Of a stretch of 64,000 nucleotides of DNA, positions 25,082-32,021 are shown piece after piece; position 1 is the stretch's first letter; each line of letters opens with the position of its first letter. Position numbers and translations under genes: made by a program. The stretch is from Paractinoplanes bogorensis. GTDB lineage: Bacteria > Actinomycetota > Actinomycetes > Mycobacteriales > Micromonosporaceae. The DNA lies in the NCBI RefSeq assembly GCF_018829635.1, contig NZ_JAHKKG010000011.1:62001-126000 (forward strand), written 5' to 3'. The notes below the pieces were generated by a model. It saw nothing but the letters and a program-made list of their open reading frames with translations, was not told the origin of the DNA and did no database searches.

Positions 25082-26167
25082 CTAGGCCCGGCGCTCGGCG
25101 AGCAGGGCGTAGAGGACCTCGGCCGAGGCCCGCGCGGCGAACCGCTTGAAGCGGTCGTCCTTCGCCGGGTCGGCCCCGTCCATCACGCCCTTCACCACGA
25201 GCCAGTCCGGGATCCGGTGGTCGTGCGCCACCATGGCGATCGTCGCCGCCTCCATGTCGACGGCCAGCACCTTCCGTTCGCCCATGCCGGCCAGCCGGTC
25301 CCAGATGCCCGGGTCGGCGACCACCGCGCTGCCGCTGGCCATCGGGCCGGCGAGCACCGCGAACGGCAGCCGGTCGGGTCCGTCGACGTCACCGGCCATC
25401 AGGCGCTCGATCCGGAGACGACCGGCCCGGGTCAGGTTCCATCGGCGGCCGCGCAGCACGATGAGACCGTCGCCCTCGAGCCGGCTGACCATCGCGGGCC
25501 AGACGCCGGGCGGCACATAGCGCGGACGGGCCGCGTGCAGGCGCGGCTCCTGGCCGTGGTGCAGGCGTTCGAGGAACCAGTTCTCGGACTCCTCCCCGCC
25601 GACCGTTCCGTAGGTGGGCAGACCGGCCGGCTCGAACTCCTGGACGGCGCGCAGCTGCCGGGTGTCCAGCGGGTAGTGCCGGTGCTCGCCGGTGAAACCG
25701 GTGCCGGTCAGCCGGCCCTCGTCGTACTCGTACGCGGGATCGGCCACGACGACGTCACCCGGCGCGGTGCGGTCCGGGTGGCCTGCGCACACGCCGGACA
25801 TGGCCAGGCACTGCGGCCGGAGCCGGAGGGCGAGCTGGGCGGCGATCGGGGCGACGCTGCGGGCGCCCATGGTGGTGGCCCGCGCGAGGGCCAGCCGGAG
25901 TCCGGCCCGCTCACCGGTCAGGTAGGGCACCGGGCCGTCGGCGTCGTGCTTGTGCCATGTCGTCCCGGCCGCGTCCCGGGCCGCCTCGAACTCCTCCAGC
26001 AGGGCCGTGACGACCAGGACGTCCACGCCGTGAGCGGGCTCGGCCCGATCCGGCTCGACCCGGTCCGGTTCCGGCCGTGCGGGCCGGTTGATCGTGCCGC
26101 CGACGTCGCCGTTGACCGTGGCGTGGCCGCCGTCGTTCCAGAGGCCGACGTTCATGTCCCCGGTCAC
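25082..26167 (-). CDS. Nucleoside-phosphorylase (PNP_UDP/MTAN-like) effector with N-terminal amyloid-like motif
   Basis: The 361-residue protein has a short N-terminal motif (MNVGLWNDGG, then TVNGDVGGTIN) followed by a nucleoside phosphorylase/nucleosidase domain. Features include DVLVVTALLEEFEA at the first strand, GVCAGHP with TAPGDVVVADP, and the nucleoside-binding DMEAATIAMVA. An inserted winged-helix-like segment (about residues 195-255) interrupts the domain. Enzymes of this fold cleave nucleosides, and PNP_UDP domains are known effectors of NLR-type immune proteins. GTG 26167 overlaps the upstream stop (GTGA); ATG 26155 is an alternative. Its N-terminal motif is nearly identical to the C-terminus of the preceding membrane protein, suggesting homotypic contact. 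Confidence 0.8.
   Translation of the reverse strand: MTGDMNVGLWNDGGHATVNGDVGGTINRPARPEPDRVEPDRAEPAHGVDVLVVTALLEEFEAARDAAGTTWHKHDADGPVPYLTGERAGLRLALARATTMGARSVAPIAAQLALRLRPQCLAMSGVCAGHPDRTAPGDVVVADPAYEYDEGRLTGTGFTGEHRHYPLDTRQLRAVQEFEPAGLPTYGTVGGEESENWFLERLHHGQEPRLHAARPRYVPPGVWPAMVSRLEGDGLIVLRGRRWNLTRAGRLRIERLMAGDVDGPDRLPFAVLAGPMASGSAVVADPGIWDRLAGMGERKVLAVDMEAATIAMVAHDHRIPDWLVVKGVMDGADPAKDDRFKRFAARASAEVLYALLAERRA
26086..26156 (-). repeat. Copy 1 of 71-bp direct repeat encoding the Gly/Asn motif
   Basis: This copy encodes the N-terminal motif of the phosphorylase protein. It differs from the copy at 26196-26266 at only 3 of 71 positions, with an exact 110-bp offset. Two of the three differences sit in one short stretch around positions 26122-26125. 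Confidence 0.9.
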
Positions 26168-27771
26168 GAGCCGGACCCGTCTTCCGGTGCCGGCGGGTTG
26201 ATCGTGCCGCCGACGTCGCCGTTGACCGTGGTGTTGCCGCCGTCGTTCCAGAGGCCGATGTTCATGACGGAGGCGCTGCGGGCGCGGTACTCGGCCGTGT
26301 CCACGCCGTGCTCGTCCAGGAAGTCCAGGACGTCGGCGTGCACGCGGGTCTCGATCAGCCGGCGGAACTTGCGGTAGTCCTGGCTCTGCGGGAAGTTGCG
26401 GAGCCGGTCGCGGGTGCCGAGCTGACGGACGCTGACCAGCGCACCGCGGTCGGCCGGTCGGCGCGATCCCCGGCGGCGGAACGCCCGGCCCAGGCCGGCC
26501 ACCTCGACGACGGCGGTCAGCAGTCGTTTCGGCGCGGCGGCCACGGTCCGCGGCGTCTCCCGCAGGCCGGTGGCCAGCGCCCGCAACCACGCCTTGGCGC
26601 CGTGCCCGCCCTCGAGGTCGACGATGCGGTACTGCTCGTTGCACGGCGCCATCGAGGTGGTGGTCACGGCGAGATAGAGCGACCGGCCCTGCACCGCGAT
26701 GTGCACGTGGACGGTGATGACGATCTCGCCGCCCCACGAGACCACCTGGCAGACCAGGTAGTGCCGGGCGGGCCGGGTCGGGTTGCGGATGATCTCGTCG
26801 ACGTCGTCCGGGTCGGTGATCAGCGAACGGACGCCGTCCTCGCGCGCGGACCGGAAGACGCGGTCGGTGACGGTGAGGTTCGGGATCCGCGTCTCGGCCT
26901 CGCCCGTGGTGAGTTGCTCCAGGTGCCGCCGGACGTACGCGATGAGCTCGCCGGCCGTGAAGGGCGGCTCGGCGAACTCCCGCTTGCGCTCACTGAGCCG
27001 GCCGCCACCGGGCCGCTCCGGCTGCTTGCGGACCAGCCGGGTGGCGAAGTCCCAGGTGATGTCGATGTCGCCGGCGCCGATGAACGGCTCGAAGTTGCTG
27101 TAGACGATGGTGTTGGCGTTGCGCTGGCCGTTGATGTCGCGCAGGCGCTGGTTGCTGCCGACCGCGGGCGCCGGTCGCTCCGCGGCGAACTCGTTGACCC
27201 GCTTCTGCCGCCAGAGCGCGAAGCCGACCGGGAGGACGAGCACGACGACCACCGCGGCGATCGCCGGTCCGGCCCCCGCGGGTGCGGGCCGGGCCACCAC
27301 CACGGCCACCAGCAGCGCGGTGATCAGCCACGACGCGGCGAACCCGAACAGGACGGCCACCGAACGCCGGCTGCTGCGGGTCGGCGTGCCGCGCTGGCCG
27401 TCGCTCCACTCGTGGAAACGCTCACGTACGACGTGCCGCGCGGAGCTGGTCGTGCGGAGGGCGGCCAGCGCGGCGACGGTCGCGGCGAGGGCCCGCCAGT
27501 CGACGACCGCGGTGAGCAGCAGACAGAGGACGATCGCGGCGTCCTGTGCGATCGCCAGGCGGCGGGCGCGCAGGCAGTGCCACAACACGGTGACGAGGTC
27601 GAAGCCGTACGACGGTGCGACGAAGCGGCGCTGGTCGTGATAGACGTCGCGCAGGCACCGGCGGCGGAAGTGCGGGTCCAGATAGGCGCCGACCGAGAGG
27701 TAGCGGGTGGCGGTGGTCGGGTCGGGGTCGGGGAGTTCGGTGGAGGCCGGTTCCATGATCTGCAGTGCCAT
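26164..27771 (-). CDS. Membrane protein with C-terminal amyloid-like motif
   Basis: The 535-residue protein has hydrophobic helices at about residues 75-105, 138-162 and 168-190. A cytosolic domain of about 330 residues follows, containing TIVYSNFEPFIGAGD and a beta-rich HYLVCQVVSWGGEIVITVHV stretch. The last 30 residues carry the motif MNIGLWNDGG/TVNGDVGGTIN plus a short acidic tail. No catalytic motif was recognised. A membrane sensor ending in a short self-assembling motif and followed by an enzyme beginning with the same motif is the layout expected of an amyloid-signalling receptor and effector pair. ATG 27771 is used. An upstream extension to 27938 would run into the regulatory region and is rejected. 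Confidence 0.75.
   Translation of the reverse strand: MALQIMEPASTELPDPDPTTATRYLSVGAYLDPHFRRRCLRDVYHDQRRFVAPSYGFDLVTVLWHCLRARRLAIAQDAAIVLCLLLTAVVDWRALAATVAALAALRTTSSARHVVRERFHEWSDGQRGTPTRSSRRSVAVLFGFAASWLITALLVAVVVARPAPAGAGPAIAAVVVVLVLPVGFALWRQKRVNEFAAERPAPAVGSNQRLRDINGQRNANTIVYSNFEPFIGAGDIDITWDFATRLVRKQPERPGGGRLSERKREFAEPPFTAGELIAYVRRHLEQLTTGEAETRIPNLTVTDRVFRSAREDGVRSLITDPDDVDEIIRNPTRPARHYLVCQVVSWGGEIVITVHVHIAVQGRSLYLAVTTTSMAPCNEQYRIVDLEGGHGAKAWLRALATGLRETPRTVAAAPKRLLTAVVEVAGLGRAFRRRGSRRPADRGALVSVRQLGTRDRLRNFPQSQDYRKFRRLIETRVHADVLDFLDEHGVDTAEYRARSASVMNIGLWNDGGNTTVNGDVGGTINPPAPEDGSGS
26196..26266 (-). repeat. Copy 2 of 71-bp direct repeat encoding the Gly/Asn motif
   Basis: This copy encodes the C-terminal motif (MNIGLWNDGG, TVNGDVGGTIN) of the membrane protein at 26164-27771, in the same reading frame and register as copy 1. 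The two copies straddle the gene junction. Confidence 0.9.
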
Positions 27772-27991
27772 CGGTCATCCCTCACGACGGTCAACTTGCT
27801 GTCAGATGGACACGAACGAGGGTAGGCGCGGTCTATCGTTCTTGTCAATCGGACACTTAAGGCCGTGCTCGACCGGTAGATCGTCCCGGAAAGATCTACC
27901 GGTGCCCTACCGCCGCGAGGCCGGTTGTGATCACGCACCTGATTGCGTCAGAATGACAATAAGCGGGTGTCCCCGAGGATGAGGGCGGGCC
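27772..27991. promoter_or_regulatory. Divergent regulatory region with perfect inverted repeat
   Basis: This 220-base gap separates the membrane-protein/phosphorylase pair (leftward) from the SARP-type regulator (rightward). At 27872-27903 ACCGGTAGATC and GATCTACCGGT form a perfect 11-bp inverted repeat around 10 bases. Because both neighbours read away from it, it is an operator candidate and not a terminator. TCA-beginning heptamers at 27791 and 27802 are 11 bp apart, as in SARP boxes, but the match is weak. Confidence 0.5.
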
Positions 27992-30952
27992 ATGCGGTAC
28001 CGGATTCTGGGTGATCTCGAGGTCCGCGACGTCGCGGGCGAACCGATCGCGCTGCCCGGCGGCCGGGCCCGGGCCGTGCTGGCCACCCTGCTGCTGCGGC
28101 CCGGCCGCCTGGTCTCCACCACCGAGCTGCTCGAGTCGGCCTGGGGCGACCCCGACGTCGACCCGGCTCAGCTGCACAAGGCGGTGTCGGCTCTCCGCGC
28201 GGCCGGCCCTCCGATCAAGATCAAGACCCACCCCGGTTCCGGGTACGCCGTGACGACCGCCCCGGACGACCTCGACGCCTCGGTCTTCGGGCGGTTCGTC
28301 GAGCGGGCCGAGGTGGCCCACCGGCTCGCGGACACCGACGAGGAGGTCGTCTGCCTCCGGGCGGCGCTCGACCTCTGGCGGGGCGGGTCGCCGCTGGCCG
28401 ACGTACCCCTGATGGCGTTCCAGGGCGACATCGAGGCCCTGCGCCGCCGTCGCCGGAGGTGCGCCGAGTCGCTGTTCCCGCTGGTCATCGCGCGCGGCGA
28501 GCTCGCCTGGGCGGCCGAGCAACTGGCCGGCTTCGTCGCCGAGTACCCGGACGACCCGCAGCTGTGCCGCCTGCTGATGCGCGCGCTCTACTGGGACGGC
28601 CACGCCGAAGAGGCGGTCGCCGTCTACGAACGGTACGAGGAGGGCACGGCCAGCCCCGATCCGGAGTTGCGGCATTTCGCGTACGCGGTGGCCCTGCGCG
28701 ACGACGAGCAGGTGACGCGGACCGGCGGCGCGGGCAAGGTGACCGAGCCGATGCCCCAGCCCCGCCAGCTGCCCGCCCCGCCGCCCTACTACGTCGGCCG
28801 GTCCGATCAGCGCGCCGAGGTGACCCGCCTGCTCCGCGAGTCACGGCGGCCGGTGGTGACGATCGCCGGTCCGGGCGGGGTCGGCAAGACCGCGCTGGCC
28901 CTGCGCTCCGCCCACGACGTGCTCGAGTCCTTTCCGGACGGCCAGCTCTGGGCCGGTCTGCGGGGCATGAGCGACCGGCCCGCCGATCCGGCCGAGGTGC
29001 TCGCCGAGTTCCTGCGCGCCCTGCGGGTGCCGGCCGTGCCGGCGACCCGGCCGGAGCGGGCGGCTCTGTTCCGGTCCGTCGTCGCGAACCGCCGGATGCT
29101 CATCCTCCTCGACGACGCACGGGACGGCGCCCAGGTGCGCGACCTGCTGCCCGGCGACGGTCCCAGCGTCGTGCTGGTCACCGCCCGCCGCCGGCTGCCC
29201 GACCTGGACGCGCCGGCCCACCACGTCGCGCCGCTGACCAAACTCGACGACGAGACCGCCGAGGCGCTGTTCCGCCGGATCGTGTCGGCCGGCAGCGTCG
29301 ATCTGTCCGGCGAGCGGGACGCGGTCACGGCCGTGGTCCGGATGTGCGACGGGTTGCCGCTGGCCCTGCGCACGGCCGCGTTCCTGCGGGTCGAGGGGTT
29401 CCACCGGACCACCGGCGAACTTCAGCGGCGCCTCGTCGAGCAGGGGACGGCCGGTTTTGCGTACGGGGAAGAAAGCGTGGCCCGCACGATCGGTGCCGGA
29501 CTCGCCCCGCTCGACCCCCGCGGCCGCCGGTTGTTCGCCGGTCTCGGCGGACTCGCCATGACCACCTTCGCCGAATGGACGGCGGCCGCCGTGCTGGACG
29601 AGCCGGGTCCGGCCGCCGGTGACGCCCTGGCCCAGCTGGCGGCGATCGGCCTGGTCGAGCCGGCCGCGGGCCCGGGGCGTTACACCTTCCACGAGCTGAC
29701 CCGGGAATACGCCCGCGGACGGGCCGACAGCACACCCGACGTCGCGGGGCGGGTCGGCCGTGCCCTGCTGACGCTGGTCCGGCACGCGCACACCGCCTTC
29801 TACGACGAGGACTTCGACGTGGCGCACAGCGGCGTGCCCGACGTCGAGGTGCCGGCGGCCGAACTGGCGGCGGCGGCCACCGACCCGTACGCCTGGTTCG
29901 AACGGGAACGCCGCACCATCCGCGCCACCATCGGTCAGTCGGCGGCGCTCGGCCACACCGAGGTGTGCTGGGACCTCGCCGTCTCGGCCCACGAGTTCTA
30001 CGCCCTCGGCGGCTACTTCGACGACTGGCGGTCGACCCATGAGATCGCGCTGGCGGCCTGCCGCGCGTCCGGGGACAGACGCGGCGAGGGCGTCGTCCTG
30101 ACCATGCTCGGCATGCCGCCGCTGGTCGCCAGCGGCCGGACCGGGGTGTCCGGCGTGCCCGAGCTGGAACGGGCGGTGCGGCTGCTGGCCGAGACGGGGG
30201 AGCAGCACGTGCTCGCGGTGGCCCGGCGCACCCTGGCCAACGCGCTCCGGCGCAACGGGGAGATCGCCCGCCCGCTGGCCCTGTTCGCCGAGGCCCTCGA
30301 GCACCACCGGCGCAGCGGCGACCAGGTCGGGAGCCAGCTGACCTTGCGGTTCATCGGGCACGCCCACCTCGACCGCGGCGACGCCGGGCCAGCCGTCACG
30401 GTGCTGCGCGAGGCCGTCCGGCTGGCCCGCGAGCAGGGCCAGGCCCGGGTGCTCGCGCCCGCGCTGTACTGGCTCGGTCAGGCTCGCCTGGCCGCGGGTG
30501 ACCTGGCCGGCGCGGGTGCGGCGTTCGACGAGGTGCTCGGGTTGTCGCCGCCGGAGAGTGGACTCGCTCACGCGTACGCGCTGCACGGGCTGGGCGACCT
30601 GGCCCGGGCCGGATCGGACGCGGGGCCGGCCCGGAACCGGCTGGAACGGGCCGAGGCGCTCGCCCACGACGGTGCCGACGCGGGTCTCGAAGGCCGGGTG
30701 GGACTGTCGATCGCGGCACTCGAGGCGTCGCTGGGGCGGCACGGCGCGCGGATCACCGCGCTGCACCGGGCGCTGGTGCCGATCCGGTCGTACGGCTCGA
30801 TCACGCTGGAGGCCCGGGTCGAAGCCGAGCTGGCCGACGCGTACGGGAAGCTCGGTGATCCGGCCTCGGCCCGGGCCGCACGCGACCGGGAGTCAGCGCT
30901 GTACGACCGGGGTGAGGTGCCGCTGGGGGACCGGCCCGCTCGTCCTCTGTGA
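27992..30952 (+). CDS. AfsR/SARP-type regulator: BTAD, NB-ARC and TPR
   Basis: The 986-residue protein combines three parts. Residues 1-90 are an OmpR-like winged helix (MRYRILGDLEVRD, then RARAVLATLLLRPGRLVS) and 95-245 are the bacterial transcriptional activation domain. An NB-ARC STAND ATPase runs from about 265 to 560, with Walker A GPGGVGKTA (Lys299), Walker B MLILLDDA and GLPLALR. The rest is TPR repeats. This is the AfsR/SARP architecture, usually about 900-1100 residues, which binds DNA and activates target operons when the STAND switch is triggered. It sits divergent from the membrane-protein/phosphorylase pair and may control it. The 3' end overlaps the convergent gene by 60 bases. 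Confidence 0.9.
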   Translation: MRYRILGDLEVRDVAGEPIALPGGRARAVLATLLLRPGRLVSTTELLESAWGDPDVDPAQLHKAVSALRAAGPPIKIKTHPGSGYAVTTAPDDLDASVFGRFVERAEVAHRLADTDEEVVCLRAALDLWRGGSPLADVPLMAFQGDIEALRRRRRRCAESLFPLVIARGELAWAAEQLAGFVAEYPDDPQLCRLLMRALYWDGHAEEAVAVYERYEEGTASPDPELRHFAYAVALRDDEQVTRTGGAGKVTEPMPQPRQLPAPPPYYVGRSDQRAEVTRLLRESRRPVVTIAGPGGVGKTALALRSAHDVLESFPDGQLWAGLRGMSDRPADPAEVLAEFLRALRVPAVPATRPERAALFRSVVANRRMLILLDDARDGAQVRDLLPGDGPSVVLVTARRRLPDLDAPAHHVAPLTKLDDETAEALFRRIVSAGSVDLSGERDAVTAVVRMCDGLPLALRTAAFLRVEGFHRTTGELQRRLVEQGTAGFAYGEESVARTIGAGLAPLDPRGRRLFAGLGGLAMTTFAEWTAAAVLDEPGPAAGDALAQLAAIGLVEPAAGPGRYTFHELTREYARGRADSTPDVAGRVGRALLTLVRHAHTAFYDEDFDVAHSGVPDVEVPAAELAAAATDPYAWFERERRTIRATIGQSAALGHTEVCWDLAVSAHEFYALGGYFDDWRSTHEIALAACRASGDRRGEGVVLTMLGMPPLVASGRTGVSGVPELERAVRLLAETGEQHVLAVARRTLANALRRNGEIARPLALFAEALEHHRRSGDQVGSQLTLRFIGHAHLDRGDAGPAVTVLREAVRLAREQGQARVLAPALYWLGQARLAAGDLAGAGAAFDEVLGLSPPESGLAHAYALHGLGDLARAGSDAGPARNRLERAEALAHDGADAGLEGRVGLSIAALEASLGRHGARITALHRALVPIRSYGSITLEARVEAELADAYGKLGDPASARAARDRESALYDRGEVPLGDRPARPL

Positions 30953-31387
30953 GGTGACCCGGGCCGTGGCCAGGTCGAGCAGGCGTACGACGTCGTCCGC
31001 GGTCCGGTACGGCCGGTCGTTCCAGGTGGTCAGGTCGCGGACCCGGGCCGCCCGGACGATCGGCGGGACCGGCGGGCCGACCGGATCGGCGCCACCCGCC
31101 GTGCTCGCGTCGAACAGGGTGCGCCAGAGCGCGTCGATGGCGGGACAGGCGTACTCGGGCTTCGGGCTCACCTGCCACGCGCCCTGCATCACCCCGCCGA
31201 CCAGGCACGCCGCCACCACCTGGCTGCGGTCGAGCCGGGCCGGGAAGAACCGTTGCGGAAAGCGGCGCGGGCCGGACTTCGTCTCCGTGAGGTACCAGGA
31301 GTGCTGCACCCAGCCCCTGGTGATGACGCCGCGGGTCGCGCTCAGGACGACCATCGCGTCCTCATGCCGGTTGCCGTAGGTGTCCAT
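30893..31387 (-). CDS. Small cytosolic protein, DUF6197-like
   Basis: The 164-residue protein begins MDTYGNRHEDAMVVLSATRG. Segments such as ATRGVITRGWVQHSW, VVAACLVGGVMQGAW and the C-terminal TADDVVRLLDLATARV resemble the actinobacterial DUF6197 pattern (a ...RGW...G start and a TADDV-x-x-LLD ending). The biochemical role of that family is unknown. ATG 31387 has a strong AGGAGGTG site four bases upstream and is preferred over 31444. The gene is transcribed towards the SARP gene and overlaps its 3' end by 60 bases. Confidence 0.65.
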   Translation of the reverse strand: MDTYGNRHEDAMVVLSATRGVITRGWVQHSWYLTETKSGPRRFPQRFFPARLDRSQVVAACLVGGVMQGAWQVSPKPEYACPAIDALWRTLFDASTAGGADPVGPPVPPIVRAARVRDLTTWNDRPYRTADDVVRLLDLATARVTSQRTSGPVPQRHLTPVVQR

Positions 31388-31427
31388 GTCCACCTCCTGA
31401 CGTCCATTGTCGCCCTTGCCGCCGTCT

Positions 31428-31450
31428 TTGTCGTACCCCGGCACTAGGCT
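31428..31450 (+). promoter_or_regulatory. PafBC-type (DNA-damage) promoter candidate
   Basis: TTGTCGTAC, eight bases, then TAGGCT matches the actinobacterial RecA-independent DNA-damage promoter pattern (TTGTC-element, N8, TANNNT). The GTG of the downstream gene lies seven bases after the -10, so the transcript would be leaderless. A second match lies at 47384-47406. Confidence 0.5.
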
Positions 31451-31457
31451 GCCCGCC

Positions 31458-31895
31458 GTGGGTGCCTCCGGATGGGACTACTACGTCCCCTATCAGCCTG
31501 ACCTCGCCGCCGCGTTCACCAGCCTGCGGACCAAGGTCTTCGACGACGGTGACTATTTCTGGGCGGTGCACTACGACTTCGGCAAGACGGCCGCCGATTT
31601 TCCGGACCGGCCGCGCACCATGGACGAGCTCTGGTCGTCCGAGGATGTGCAGGAGTCGGGCACGCACTCGATCGTCGACATGAGCCGGCTCTCGACCACC
31701 GCTGGTCCCGGCGTGGTCACGCCGCTCACCGACGCCGAGGCTCTTTCGATCGCCGGCTCTTCCACGTTGACGCGTGCACACGTCGAGCGGCTGCAGGAGG
31801 CGGCGTACGAGCGGTGGAGCGGTCGTTGCGCCGTGCTCCACGACGCCGACGGTAAACCCGCCGAGATCTATTTCTGGGGCGCCAGCGGCGACTGA
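31458..31895 (+). CDS. Small protein of unknown function
   Basis: This 145-residue cytosolic protein starts at GTG 31458 with VGASGWDYYVPYQPDLAAAF. It contains DYFWAVHYDFG and ends with EIYFWGASGD. It looks like a compact alpha/beta protein, with an 'ERLQEAAYERWSGR' helix before the last strand. I know similar hypothetical proteins in actinomycetes but no function. Its start is set by the -10-like TAGGCT seven bases upstream. An earlier in-frame start at 31407 would place the promoter inside the gene. It is divergent from the DUF6197-like gene. Confidence 0.65.
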   Translation: MGASGWDYYVPYQPDLAAAFTSLRTKVFDDGDYFWAVHYDFGKTAADFPDRPRTMDELWSSEDVQESGTHSIVDMSRLSTTAGPGVVTPLTDAEALSIAGSSTLTRAHVERLQEAAYERWSGRCAVLHDADGKPAEIYFWGASGD

Positions 31896-32021
31896 TCCTG
31901 CCGGTTTTCTGTCGTACCCCTCTGCTTGGCTTACGACACGGTCAGTTGTTGATCGTGCGAATGCCCGATGGCTGGACGTTCGAGCATCACGCATGGTGTT
32001 GCGGAGCGATGGGGGGATCCG

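Noticed and set aside
27791..27813. SARP boxes
   Set aside because: Two TCA heptamers are 11 bp apart but differ at most other positions; too weak to call as a feature on its own.
31909..31938. Promoter or operator ahead of the HelR-like gene (CTGTCGTAC-N8-TTGGCT, with a TGTCGTA/TACGACA inverted repeat)
   Set aside because: The -10 position does not fit TANNNT and no start codon lies at a leaderless distance. The rifampicin-associated element consensus was also looked for and not found.
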